64,000 bases of DNA from Galaxea fascicularis (taxonomy: Eukaryota; Cnidaria; Anthozoa; Scleractinia; Euphylliidae), in NCBI GenBank assembly GCA_948470475.1, contig OX419338.1:8975350-9039349 (forward strand). The letters are read 5' to 3'. Shown in pieces: positions 22,537-34,385 of this stretch (its first letter is position 1; each line of letters begins with the position of its first letter). The notes beneath the pieces are model-generated. The model was not told the DNA's origin, did not search any database, and saw only the letters and a list, made by a program, of their open reading frames with translations. A program made the position numbers and the translations under genes.

Positions 22537-24748
22537 TTACAATCTTGATGCTGGCAAGAAAACACGTCTTCACTGCGACCAGGCTATTTTGGGAATGAGT
22601 TTTTGTGTACATATGTAATTTTTAATAACAGACAAAATCGTCACCCCTGGGAACGTGCATAGTTTAAATAAATGTGTTGGTACAATAAAGAAACCCCCCT
22701 CACCCCTCACAGATACGGGGCGAGGAGAGCTCTAGACCGAACAGAGATGAAAAACAAATGTCCTAGCAAAAAGCGTTGCATATGATTCAAATAATTGACC
22801 ACAAGTGTAAGTCCTAATTTTTGGGCTGTTACGATTCAATATTTAAAAGCCGGACCCTCCGCTCCCTCGCTTCATTTTCCAACCCAGTGAAGCCCAATTC
22901 TAATGTTATTGTTTTCTTTTGCATGTTTTGTGTTGTTTTCATACTGACGAACAGACAGTTACTTTAGGAATATGAGTATTCTAATAGCACCATAATGTCA
23001 CATTGGTGCCGTGTGTGAAACATCCTTGAAACTCATTTTAATCGAACAAGAAGGAGGTGGTATTAAATGTTGGAATGCACAATACCAAGATAAATATAAC
23101 ATTGATTATAATCACGCCTCTCGGCTTTAATATTAATAACGTAATGTGTCTGCAAGATAACCAACATTTTTGAATTACCTTTCCGCACAAAAAGGTAAAA
23201 ACAAGTTAAAAAATAGAGTTTGGGTAGTGGTGTTAGCTGGGGCTCTCTATGTTTTATTATATCATGGTCTACTATGCAATCTCTTAGAGTGTATGCGTTG
23301 ACGTGACAACCTCAGCCAGCCCTATGTTTTTCCTATTTAAATCATCAGTCAACTGATTCATCTTCCTGAGAGGCGCTTTGATGCAGAAGTATAGCCATGA
23401 TCTAAGTATACCTCTAGAATCTCTATGTGCGGCATGCATCAAAACCGAACAGCCATGGGACGCTATCTCTTGAGGTTTACTGAGTTTCTTCAAATGAAAT
23501 TTCCAATTTTGGAAAATTCCTCTAATTAAGAACACTGACAGGCAAAGGTTCCATAAGGTTACTAATCACCCCCATTGTATGCATAGTCCTTTTAAAACTA
23601 TCGTTGAAAGACATCATAATACTTTCGTCAGTTGCTATTTGTCTAGCGTTTGATTGATGACAGAGTTTTCCGCTTGGTAACCCCGGTAACGTCCATGCCG
23701 CTTTCGGAATTCTTTTGTAAAAATCGATCCTGTTTTGTCAAAACCAAAAAACGATTTAGCGAGATAAATGAAAACGAAAACAAAAGTATAGGGAGGGGTG
23801 GCTAAAAAGGAGGTCTATTGGCGCTAATCAGCAACCCATGTCCGCTGGCGCAGAAAATGTCGAGTCACGTTCATTGTTTATGTGTCACGTTGTCTGTAAT
23901 GTCATATGCGTGTCAAAAATAACACAGAATTTCTCTGAAACACGTCAAATCGCAATAGCAATGGTACGTTCAAATAATCTATAGTGAATAATCCCAAGTA
24001 TGTTTGAATGATATGTTTTTGAATAACAATTTTACCTGAAAAGGAAGGAACTATAAAATACCGACAGGCTAATAGCATGAACATATCCTTAAGTGATGAA
24101 AGCAAATCTCGAGTGTGGTTTTCGTGACGTTGAGACTATACCAGGAAACGGACGCGATAACGTTGTGCCACTTCAGGCGGCGAGATCACGAGTTGCTCAC
24201 GTGGTGAAACTGAAGTACTTCAGTAGCCTTCTGCGACCTCTGTAGAGAATATAACTATCATGTTCTGCGCACAACCATATTACCTGCGGGGCAACAGCAC
24301 GTATTGTCGACGGACCGCGTTGGCGCAGTTTGCAACGTGCTGCGTAAAGTTTGTCTGTTGTAATACACAGCACATTCCGACCAATACCCAGTGAAAAACA
24401 CACCTTCCACAACGTGCAGTCACCCAAGAATACAGTATGTAGATACTGCAGCCAAGGGAGTGTGAGACGTCGCGGATCCTCTTTGGAGGAAGTGAGAAAA
24501 AAGAAACAGAACAGAAAGAAAGTTTTTTTGCACATAACATAGCAAGATTCCCGGTCAACTAGAGATTCTCTATTTTAGAGAGTTCGCTCCCTTTTCTCCG
24601 TTTCCGTTTCCTTTATTCTACGCTTCCATCGATTTTTGGAGACTGAATAGGTGGGAGATTGACGAAATAGGATAAATTCAAGGGCGTACATTGACACTTG
24701 ACCATGGCCACTCTAGCCATCCGGGAAAAGCCCTGGGGGCGAGGTTGT

Positions 24749-24831
24749 ACTCGCTCCCCTCGGCATCTTTTGCTCGGGTTTTGTCGCCCGGCGACAAAAC
24801 TCAAGCAAAAGATGCCGAGGGGAAAGCGAGT
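24749..24831. repeat. Palindrome with about 41-base arms
   Basis: ACTCGCTCCCCTCGGCATC through GTCGCC pairs with GGCGAC through GATGCCGAGGGGAAAGCGAGT around a 2-base centre. It is probably a foldback element; target duplications are not obvious. Confidence 0.7.
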
Positions 24832-26140
24832 TCCAGACCATCTCTAGCTCTAATGCAAGCTGTGACGAAATCGGAAAAATCTACGTTGCCGATTCGGTGA
24901 TGAGGCGGATCCAGGTGCATGTGTTTGACGACGCCGAAGAAAATTCCGGGTTCGGTCCAAGAGGCACTTACTTGCGCTACATGCTATTTGATCCCGCAAG
25001 GAGAGAGGCATTTGGAGCCGACTACAAGAACATTCAGAACTGCAATCTTTAAAATCTTTCAAACTCTGGTATCAAAGAGTAGTTTCGTTCCACTGTTTCA
25101 AATACATTTCTTATGGTACTGCACAAGGGAATTTGTTTAAAAATCAAAGCATTTCCACTGTTTACTAAATAGAAGATTAACAAATAAGTGAACATTGCTG
25201 ATGAACTTGTGGTTCTCTGTCTAAACACTGTCTAAAGTAACGAAAACTGAAAAACTCCAAAAGTTAAAACTATGGTCAAGTTTTTATTAACACTAATTGA
25301 TGATTCCTTTTCAGTCTCAGATGTCAGAACAGAATCGAACATTCATCAAAGAAAAGGATTGACAGACGATTTGAATAATAATTAACCAGCTAATTTGTTT
25401 AGTTTTTAAACACGATTGAGGATCATTAATTAGTAGCCACAAAATTTAAAATAATGTCATGAAAGTGAAGCGTTGTGGCATTGTTTAGCCTTATTCCTAG
25501 CAGTTGTCGATTTCATTATCCCGAGGATAAACACGGTGTGGTATCAGAGTATTCTCTTTTGATCACAGGACCTCATTACTATGATCGAGGCCACATACTT
25601 AAAACAATAATGTCGGCTGGCTAAATTTGTCATTGTGAAGAATCGAAAGTTATTTTCCTCAGTGTGTCGGTGAAATAAATAAAGAGTACTTGAATGGTAA
25701 GGAATTATAACTGAACTACTTTTAGATGGGTATAAAAAAGTAATAAAAAAAATAAGACCATCGCATACAACTGTCTCTTTTGGCCTATCAGTACCAGAGT
25801 GTGCGCGCAGACGGTGCTAATAAGGGCGGTGCCCGGGACAACCCACGCGCGGTAGCAACGTCCGGCCTAGAGTAAGGGTTAAAACCCTCGCGTGCGACTT
25901 GTACCTTAAGGTACAACCATACAACTTGACTTGAATTCAGTTCATTTTCACTAGTTTCTGCATGAATAAATACGTTTTCAACTGACATAGAAAAGTGATG
26001 TAAGAAGGAATGTAGAGGAAACCAATGTACTGAATTAACAAGGTGCGCTAACATGAGGCTAAGAAGGGATGTGAAATGCAATCGGGTATAACTTCCGTTT
26101 CACCTGAATAAGACACTTGCAGCGCAGGCATATGCATTCC

Positions 26141-26220
26141 CAACCTCGTTCCCAGCGTCTCTCCTCTTCCCGTGCCCTTGTGCTCCAGGGGACGGGAAGA
26201 GGAGAGACCCTGGGAAAGTT
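26141..26220. mobile_element. Small foldback element, copy 2
   Basis: Same sequence family as 40051-40132: CAACCTCGTTCCCAGCGTCT and the complementary GGAAGAGGAGAGACCCTGGG. The right end is worn and no target duplication is clear. Confidence 0.65.
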
Positions 26221-27930
26221 AACGAAGTTGATGTATTCCATCACGTCATTGCTTTCAAAACATTACCGGATTTATTACTGAACTGCTCCCGAAAATCAGG
26301 CAGCATTTCACGGCTTCGTTGGCTATTTCACATTTCTTTTTCAAGCGCAAAAACTAAAAATCTGAACAATTTCATCCCCGAATGTTTACAGTAGCCCGTA
26401 ACATGAACCAGAAAATGAAAGAGGGTGCTACGTGCACGGTTCTTTTTAAGGGAAAAAGTTGATTGAGGTCATACCTCGGCCACATGAAACAGGACTTACA
26501 GTAGGAAGTGTGGTGCGGGAGAGCAATAGGTGAAAAAAACCGAAAACAATTTTTTGAATCCGTTGTAAATGATCTGTCTGTGAACATATACTGCCACCTG
26601 GGCATCAGGTCTCTCAAATCATTTTAAAACAAAATACGTGACTTTAAAGTGCAATTTGATCACTCGAAACACGTGTCGAAAGCGGAAGGGCGGTTGGTGA
26701 GCGTCACAGATAAATGATAATCCGAAACAAGTGCTGTCCTTGAAAACACTTTCGAACCGCAGCGTAAATAGAAGGTAGTACAAGTGTATGGTTTGTAGCT
26801 TATTGTTAACTTTCTTGGGAAGGAAAATCAGGAATTACTGTTCAATGTTGTTTGTCTCTTAAACCATCGAGGTTTTCACTTACTGTGAGTACCAAGTCTC
26901 GAACGTATTCACAGGCCCGTGAATTCGCTGTTTAGGTTATCATAAGAAACACCAGCCAATATTTTATGGCCGATAATAATATCAACTTCTATGACCTCTG
27001 ACTTTGAAATAATTGAAACTCAAACTATAAGCACAGTACAAGCCTGTAACGCCACCCCAATTTACACTGGATCATTGTCGTACACAGCACGCTCTTCTAA
27101 AGGCCGAGAATCCAGTTTTCATCCAATAGTTTGCCAGAATTCCTCATTACTTGCCAAAGGAGCTTAACACATAAGACATTAAAATCAATAAAAATGTAAT
27201 AGAAGGCGCAGATAAAAAACAATAAGTTTATTTGACGTAATTTCTGTTTTCATTACGCGACAACAAAATTAAGATATACTTTATTTATTTACTTAATTTA
27301 CTTTTTTCTAACTTCTGTAAGATGTCATCAATATTATTTTAGTTTTTTCCTTTCAATTTGACCACAAACAAAAAAATTGTGCTGTAGAAGTCCCTAAGTA
27401 GTCATTTAATCGTGAGAACCAAACATCGGGATGTCATCATAATTAACTAACTTTATTTCTAAAATTTGACACACTGTACCTAAATCGTTCAAGGACCCAT
27501 ACCTTAGCTTAATGACTTTGAACATGTCTTTCATTTTTTCCACGCCATTGCATTATTGTGCACGTGTATAGTCGATTTTTTTAAATACATTTAGGCAATC
27601 ACACAGTTTTGGTAGCCAAAGAGGTATAAAATCACAACTTGGTCAATTTTAAAATGTTTGGTATTACGATGAAAAAGGAAACCGTATAGCGAAGCGTGGC
27701 TTCATGTATTGCTGGCCGTGTTTCTATTCTTGTAATCGAAAACTGGCATCAACTCCCGGTTTTGAACCACAAAACAGTGTCTCCGCACTTTTTCTTCGAA
27801 ACCCTCTTCTCCGTGATTTGAAATCCGCTTTTAATTAGGAACTGGGTTTCAGTGGGCGACTTTCAAGCAAAAAAGCGTTGTTTTCTGTTGCGCCAAAACG
27901 TTTCAGAGAGCGTGCTCGCAGGTTTTGTGA

Positions 27931-30642
27931 TTATAACATGGTAACAACCCTGTTACCGTCCTTAAGTTCTGCTTTAGAAACTTTAGGCGAATCCCGAGAG
28001 TGTGGCGTGGCCGGTGCATGTGTTCCTGACCCGTGGTTACTTTCTGGCTGGTACGACCTTCGCGATTCCCCGTCCACGGTACTCCGACGGAACGTGTGGT
28101 TAGAAATTTGGCTCTTCATGTAACCCAGAGTATTTTTCTCGGGGTGAAAGATAATGATGTAAATCTTGGGCACGAAGATGCACACAAGCATTCCACTGGC
28201 GGCGATTATGGAGGAAGCACCAGAGACGATGACGGTGTATCTACCGCGGATGGTCAAACTAACAGGATAAAATGTTGCCCATGAGACGCCGAGAATGTAA
28301 ATTGCGAAGGCAATGAATTTGCCCTCGTTAAAATTATGCGGAAGTTTCCTGGACTTGAATGCAAAGTAGCAACAGACGAAGGTCATGACAACGAGAATCG
28401 CTATGAGTAAATACTGGCAGAACTCTCCCGCTACGTTGGTGGAGGACATACAATCGCGAAAGAACGACGTCCTTATCGACCTGTCCACATAAGGGTGGGG
28501 AATGTCCACTACGAACCAAACGATGAGAATTAAAATGTCCAAGCCTACAACACCGACAATTATCAGGATATGCTTGTGTTTCTCGACGAAGCCTTTGGTG
28601 AGCGACGACCGTGGAACGCGATGTTCAAACAGATGTACGATTCGCTTAGTTTTGACGCCGAGAACTACTATGGCAATGGTGTAGAAGACGTAAAACCACG
28701 CCTCTGACAATGGGCAGATGATTTCGTTTGGTTCTGCAAAGTTCACTAGTGCCCACACGTAATCCATACCTATGCTGAACAAGAACAGGTAACTGAGTTC
28801 TCGATTACAAGCTTTCACGATCGGAGTTTCATTGCGCCAGATGAACACAGCCCCAACGAGCACTGTGGCAAAAACACCCAGACAAGAAAGAAAGGTGATG
28901 AAGACTCCTATGGGGTCCCCCCAGCGGATGCGCTCCAGAGGTACTGGAATGCATTTGGTGCGTTCCTCATTTGAAATGTGATCCATTCCGCATTTGGTGC
29001 AATTCATCGCTCCAGACACACTTGAAACAGTGTCCTGTGAACATCTGATGCACTCCCAACAACAGTTCAGCTCATGCGTCTGTCGGTATCCCGGCTTGCA
29101 CCTCTCACTGCAAATTGAGCGCGGGATGTTTCCCGTTAACCCGTTATTCCAAACAATGGCACTGGCGTTGATATTGAGCTTCCGTGCCTCCCACATCCCC
29201 ACAGTCTCCACGCGGCCGCCCGTCTCTTTGTCCGCTCGGTAGTTAATGATGCTGTAAGCAGCTGAGGAATCGCCATTCTCATCAAAAAACACACTGGACG
29301 TTTCAGTCGTAAAGTTGACCCTCCTTAAGTGTTCAAGGACATCTTTCGGTTCGACAAAGGGTTTTGTTTTGGGACAGCTGACCTTTGGAGAGGATTTGCA
29401 CTTGAATATAGCATCCAACGCATGTGCAATTGCATACACAGCATTGATAACATAAGTAGTTTTGCTGTCATACAGACTTTGCTCGAAGATACTCTCACTG
29501 ATTTTCAGGTCATTCGAGCACCGTTGCTTTCCACCGGAGGGTGTAACGTTGAAAGTGCAATTGTATTCGCTTTCCCAGAAGACCCTCCACCAGGGTGAAG
29601 GTCGGTAGAGTGAAGTGCGGGACAAAATATATTGCCTGTATGAAGGGACAGTAATATGAGTAAACACGACCCCAAGCATTCCTTTGAGAATGGTTTGAAG
29701 TTCTTTGTCGCGAATCACATCGTCATTGTTTCCCCACGCCTCGCTAGCAATCCATATTCTTCCCTCTAGACCTTGTCTAACAGCTTCTCGTAACACTATT
29801 GCGGCATGTTTTTTGTCACAGTACAAGATTATCACCCCCACTTTTTCCATCTCTTTGAGTTCTTCTATTATCGTTCGAACTGTCCCATTTCCCTGCTCGT
29901 CGACTGGGAAGTAGTTGTCATAGGCAATGCAGATTCCTTGGTGTTTCGAATGCTTGCGGAAGAACTCGATCCCCGATCTTCCGTACGCATCATCCTGGGC
30001 TATCGCAGCCACGTACGTCCAGTTAAAATACCTTGCGATATTCGACATCACTTTAGACTGGAAACGATCAGGGGGTACCGTGCGGAAAAACGACGGATAT
30101 GCGCTGCTACTGAGTTCGTCGCTTGTAGCAGCATAGCTAATAAGTGGCATGTCTTCAACTTCAAGTAGATTGGACACAAGAATTGACGATCGTGAAGTTC
30201 CAGTACCCACTACCGCGACGACTGGAGATAGCTGGTCCCTCGGCAAAATGATGCACGTTTCATTCAGTTCGGGATTGATAAAGGCAAATTTATGAACATT
30301 CACATAATCCAAAGTGCTTTTCATTGCTCGGCGATTTTCAAGATTTGTGTCTGTAATATCATAGCCAAGAGTAACGTTTGGTAGAAGAGTCGTGTCGTTG
30401 TTGATTTGTTCAATCGCGAAGATCATAGCTTCCGCCAAAGACATGAATTTCGGTCTAAACTCTCCACTCACGTGAACAGGGAACAGGCCACCGATCACTA
30501 CGTTTCCTTTCTTGTAAACTCTCTGTCCTGGGCTTGCGTCAGTTGCTGATGCGGTCGGTGGTAAAACGAGGCATAGAACAATCGCCAACGCGACTCCACA
30601 GCAGTGGACGTAATGCGAACAAAACATGAACATAACCGTCAT
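27931..30642 (-). CDS. Intronless class C GPCR, calcium-sensing/amino-acid-receptor-like
   Basis: A 903-residue plasma-membrane receptor. The start is ATG at 30642; the frame extends upstream only from a TTG. Signal peptide: about 1-33. Flytrap domain: about 45-490. Binding positions of the calcium-sensing receptor have matches at Ser150 (GTGTSRSS), Thr173 (YAATSDELS), Tyr220 (DDAYGRSG) and Glu301 (IASEAW). A nine-cysteine domain spans 511-564. Seven membrane segments span about 577-832, closing with FVPKIYIIIFHPEKN, the class C signature. The short tail ends in VVTML, which fits a class I PDZ ligand (T-x-L). It shares overall architecture with the receptor at 16274-19312 but has a different tail and acidic-pocket residue, so the two are old paralogues. 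No intron is visible. Confidence 0.93.
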   Translation of the reverse strand: MTVMFMFCSHYVHCCGVALAIVLCLVLPPTASATDASPGQRVYKKGNVVIGGLFPVHVSGEFRPKFMSLAEAMIFAIEQINNDTTLLPNVTLGYDITDTNLENRRAMKSTLDYVNVHKFAFINPELNETCIILPRDQLSPVVAVVGTGTSRSSILVSNLLEVEDMPLISYAATSDELSSSAYPSFFRTVPPDRFQSKVMSNIARYFNWTYVAAIAQDDAYGRSGIEFFRKHSKHQGICIAYDNYFPVDEQGNGTVRTIIEELKEMEKVGVIILYCDKKHAAIVLREAVRQGLEGRIWIASEAWGNNDDVIRDKELQTILKGMLGVVFTHITVPSYRQYILSRTSLYRPSPWWRVFWESEYNCTFNVTPSGGKQRCSNDLKISESIFEQSLYDSKTTYVINAVYAIAHALDAIFKCKSSPKVSCPKTKPFVEPKDVLEHLRRVNFTTETSSVFFDENGDSSAAYSIINYRADKETGGRVETVGMWEARKLNINASAIVWNNGLTGNIPRSICSERCKPGYRQTHELNCCWECIRCSQDTVSSVSGAMNCTKCGMDHISNEERTKCIPVPLERIRWGDPIGVFITFLSCLGVFATVLVGAVFIWRNETPIVKACNRELSYLFLFSIGMDYVWALVNFAEPNEIICPLSEAWFYVFYTIAIVVLGVKTKRIVHLFEHRVPRSSLTKGFVEKHKHILIIVGVVGLDILILIVWFVVDIPHPYVDRSIRTSFFRDCMSSTNVAGEFCQYLLIAILVVMTFVCCYFAFKSRKLPHNFNEGKFIAFAIYILGVSWATFYPVSLTIRGRYTVIVSGASSIIAASGMLVCIFVPKIYIIIFHPEKNTLGYMKSQISNHTFRRSTVDGESRRSYQPESNHGSGTHAPATPHSRDSPKVSKAELKDGNRVVTML

Positions 30643-30707
30643 CTCTAGCAATGTTCAAGTCCTTTGTGACAGTCCAGTAACTCCGTGTGTGGAAATAAGC
30701 AGCGTCA

Positions 30708-30724
30708 TGCATATAAATATTAAG
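30708..30724 (-). promoter_or_regulatory. TATA-like motif upstream of the second class C GPCR
   Basis: The minus strand has AATATTTATATGC about 75 bases upstream of the ATG at 30642. A/T-rich motifs are common in this DNA, so this is only a suggestion. Confidence 0.25.
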
Positions 30725-30729
30725 CATTA

Positions 30730-31820
30730 ATTATCCAGTGGTTGAGTTTCGGATGAAGCAACGTCGAAAGTGAAATTCGATGTGGAAGTTCGAAACGTTG
30801 CCAAGCGCACTATTACTGGCACGCACAACTCGTGTCAATCATGAATGGATCATTGACCAATTTGACGCTCCGCATCACTGACTACGGCACACAGCAGAAC
30901 TGCTGCGCTTCGGAGTCTGGTGTAAATAAACTCATGTCTTAGCCTCACGTCTCTTTTGTGCTTTCAAAGACAATGATTTAATTACGTCGCACAGCTTCGC
31001 GTCTTAGACTGAAAATAAAAAAATAGAATCGAGTTAAGAGTCAAAACTCCGTAGAATTAGCCTACGCGCTGATCCCGATATCCGCTTTGTGAGGGTGTTA
31101 CAGCATGCAGATGTGGAAACTTCTTCGTCATCGTTCAGGTATCTGAAGCGAAAGGAAATTTGCTGCACCCTAAACTGTTCTCCTTTGCACGAAAATAAAA
31201 TTGCTCTATTTGTTTATGATAAAAGCCTTTTATTTGCTTCAACACGAACTAGAGAAGTTATTGAATTCCCTCACGAAATCCTCTCATGGAAAGCCGAACA
31301 ACGGAAGCCAGCATACTTGGGATTTAGTATCGCCTGTAACTGCTATCAACGTTTTTTTTTTCTGTCGCAGTTACGTATATTTTTTCTAATTCAAGTACTA
31401 GTCTTAACAAGTCACTGATTTATTATGCATGAGCAAGGTGCCTATTATTTTAGTTAAGTAAACAGTGGAACTCATTTGTAGATTTGAATTTTTAATTCTA
31501 ATTTGTAGTGCACTAAGCGATATAATAAATTTTGTGGAGCAAATATTATTCCACGATAATGGTTCAATTTTATCTCTTATTTCCGCCGAAATAAAGCGAA
31601 CGGGAGACAGGAGACTCATTTTCCGTCCTTTAAAAACATATTTCCCTTTCCCCAACAAACAAAAGTACGTGTCAGTTCCGTCGAACTACAAGATTGATCC
31701 GATGAATCCACTTCACACTTACGTCTTACTGAAACAAAAAGCCACAAAAAATTGATTTCGATTTCGGCATTGATATGGTAACAACAAAGACAAATTCGTG
31801 TAGCCATTTATGTGACCCCT
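30730..31820. other. No gene seen
   Basis: Intergenic region upstream of the second receptor. Short frames only. Confidence 0.55.
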
Positions 31821-31830
31821 TAGACCAACC

Positions 31831-31933
31831 TAGTAGCCTCCCACGCAGTCGTTTTTAGGGGAGTCGTATTTCACCTCCTCCCTTTGAGGGGAGGAGGTGA
31901 AATACGACTCCCCTCAAAACGACTGCGTGGCTA
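31831..31933. mobile_element. Hairpin element with 9-bp target duplication (Mutator-like)
   Basis: The arms (CCACGCAGTCG...CACCTCCTCCC and its complement) pair almost fully with a 4-6 base loop. The flanks AGACCAACC at 31822-31830 and 31934-31942 are identical. A 9-bp duplication fits Mutator-like elements. The near-perfect arms imply a recent insertion or conversion. Confidence 0.8.
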
Positions 31934-32520
31934 AGACCAACCATGAATGTGACCACAAACATCCATTCGTCACTCGAACCGGTAACCCAGCCTCTAGTTG
32001 GCTTAAAAAGTCTGCTCTTTGGCAAAACGAACGGGAAGAGGGAGGGAGGGAGAGGTTTATACTTCAGCTGACCAAACCAATTGTACAATCCAAGCGGTGC
32101 AAGTGATACGTTCTCTTGGTGTGAATGAACACTTGACTCGTCTACTCTTGACTCTTGTACTCTTTGGTTAAACTGGTCAAAAACAACAAAGGCACCGCCA
32201 GAAAAATGGGACAGACAGGTCCTCACAAACCGAATTCTACTTCATAAACTGTCTTGAACTTGAAACGTGATTACTAACCTTTCAGTTATGAGCAAGAGTA
32301 AAAGTCGAACTATAGTACATCTTTCACTTGGGGACCGTAAATTTGCATGAAACGAATCCGAAGCACGCATCACAAACGAGACCGAGAAGGTGTCATATGG
32401 TTCATGAGGACATTTTTCAAAGAAAATTGTTTCATAAACTTTATCAGATATCAGATATGAATTTACCCCTCCGTTTCAGGAGTTTTTGACGAAATTCATC
32501 TCTTAAAACCTAAAGAGCTC

Positions 32521-32658
32521 GGAAAGATTTCCGCACAACCTCATACATTAATTATACATGCACCACTGTCATACTAACCCTTTTTCGAAAGCAAATAGAG
32601 TTTTAGTCACAAAATACATGTATAATTAATGTATGGGGTTATATGGAATTCTTGCCAA
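32521..32658. mobile_element. About 135-bp MITE, copy B in opposite orientation
   Basis: Begins GGAAAGATTTCCGCACAACC, and its reverse complement has TTGTGACTAAAACTC and GGGTTAGTATGACAG as in the copy at 20073-20206. Both arms carry an ATACATTAATTATACATG-type sequence. Confidence 0.7.
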
Positions 32659-32764
32659 GAGGTCTTTTTGCTTGTCCATGGCGAATTGGTGAGAGCGAAA
32701 GTTTATTTCATTTTTCAGTGCACGCCAGGACTCGCAGGGGACAGGCTTTTACTGTACTCATTAC

Positions 32765-33483
32765 ATAGCTTACATACATACATAGCTTTATTTGTTAATG
32801 CAGGTTGGCAAAATGGGCAGCCAAAGGCTGATGTGGACCTGCCTATATAATTACAATATACTAAGGTTTAAAATACAAATAAAGCTGGTCAATAAATAAT
32901 TAGGTAAAAGCTGAGTATGTCTATTGCGTATAAGTATAATAAAGTGAGTAAGAAGTAAGATAAAATAAAGATAAAATCAAAAATAATAAAAATCCTCGTT
33001 CTTGTTTGTGCTCAAGCATGATTCTTTATCGAAGCTTAACTTATTTAATAGTACCAGATCTTTTTTGATCTTTTGTTTAAAGCTTGCATAGCTATCTATA
33101 AGTTTAAGTGACTCTGGTAGGATATTCCAAGCAGTGGGTCCTCTGTAGGATAAAGATGTTCTTCCTATAGAGTAATTATACTTTGGGACATTAAATCCTT
33201 CTGCCCTTCTTAAATGGTAGCGCCGCGGCTCAGTTTTATGGAATAAGTCGCAGATAGATTTTGGTGGTAAACCGTGATAAACTGAATACATTAGTGAAGT
33301 TAACTTAAGTTTGTAAACGTTCATCAAGGGCTGCCAGCTAATGTATTTTAGAGTCTCCAAGTTAACATCAGCAAGACTGTATATGATTTTTGCAGCTCTT
33401 AAGTGGATCCGTTCAACATTATGTAGCAATGCTGGGGAGCAGGTTCCCCATCTCTGAAATTGCAGTGGACTGTCTTGGTCCAA
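32765..33483 (-). mobile_element. 5'-truncated LINE 3' end (CR1/L2/Jockey-like)
   Basis: The minus strand codes 168 residues of a reverse transcriptase C-terminus, with LRAAKIIYSL, TSLMYSVYHGLPP and SYRGPTAWNILPESLK, the usual end motif of this LINE group. It is followed by a 3'UTR and a short tail of TATG repeats near 32770-32785. The first codon is a TTG at the truncation point, so this is a dead copy. Confidence 0.85.
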
Positions 33484-33620
33484 TATAGGATAAAAATAGA
33501 GACATATAAACGAATTCTTTTATTTATAATAGTACAAATTTAAAATATCAAAGAGCAGCGCAATCGGTACGTGATCGGAGAACTGAAAGGTTGAGTTTAT
33601 TTGGCTTTCGTACGAAATTA

Positions 33621-33832
33621 AGGCGCATTTACACTACAGAAAAAATGGGTCTGAACCCCGTCAAAAAAGTCGTACGGACCCATAATTCTTGTAAAGAAAC
33701 ACTGGCGTTTCTTTGGGGCCATAGGTGCCTATGGCCCTGAAGAAACTCCAGTGTTTCTTTACAAGAATCATGAGTCCGTACTACTTTTTTGACAGGGTCC
33801 GGACCCATTTTTTCTGTAGTGTAAACGCGCCT
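33621..33832. mobile_element. Foldback MITE with TTA target duplication (Harbinger-type)
   Basis: The two halves are near-perfect inverted copies, starting AGGCGCATTTACACTACAG and ending CTGTAGTGTAAACGCGCCT, around a short GCCATAGGTGCCTATGGC centre. TTA flanks both ends (33618-33620 and 33833-33835), as for Harbinger elements. There is no coding capacity. Confidence 0.8.
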
Positions 33833-34385
33833 TTAGTAACTTTAATCAGCTGCAGTACTGAGCGAACAATACGTTAGCGTCCTTATTGGGAAATAATTAA
33901 GATGACTCGCGTGTTTGATTTTCACCACAAAATAAATGTTTGGTTTCTAAACCTTTTCAAAGTCGCTCAATAAGTCGACAGGAGAGTCCACGCGAGATAG
34001 TCTCAACACCTCGCGTGCACCTCACGTGCACCTCACGTGCACCCACGTTTTCAATAAAGCATGCGAATTACTGACGACTGACGTAGCTTCTTACGTCATG
34101 ATTAGTTTATTGCGTCATGATTCACAGAAAATGAAAACGAATCTATAGATCTACGCTATAAAGTTTGAAAACGAACCCTTTTTTTAGAGAATGATGCCAG
34201 AAAATGGTTGTTTATCATTGGTTCGTCCCAATGCCATTGGGAAAATTCCCGGTACAAACGGGAGTTCTGAAAGGGTAGTCCTGTTTTCCCGTTTGGGGCG
34301 TTGCCAATGGAAATTCGTTCACCATTTACAAGTTTCTCATGTTTCGTACTAGTTTCAGGCCTCTTGGCTTTTGGCCGAGCGCAAT

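Larger units (their letters stand above)
22540..27870. other. Gene-poor stretch
   Basis: It contains the palindrome at 24749-24831 and the foldback element at 26141-26220. Open frames (for example 24197-24558 and 25788-26081) show no motif or splice pattern. Confidence 0.55.

Noticed and set aside
23284..23535. Minus-strand frame with SHGCSVLMHAAHRDSRG, slightly ankyrin-like
   Set aside because: One short resemblance only; no second repeat, no splice sites and no ATG-proximal support.
30643..30651. Three-codon N-terminal extension of the second receptor
   Set aside because: It starts at a TTG codon; ATG at 30642 is the first methionine.
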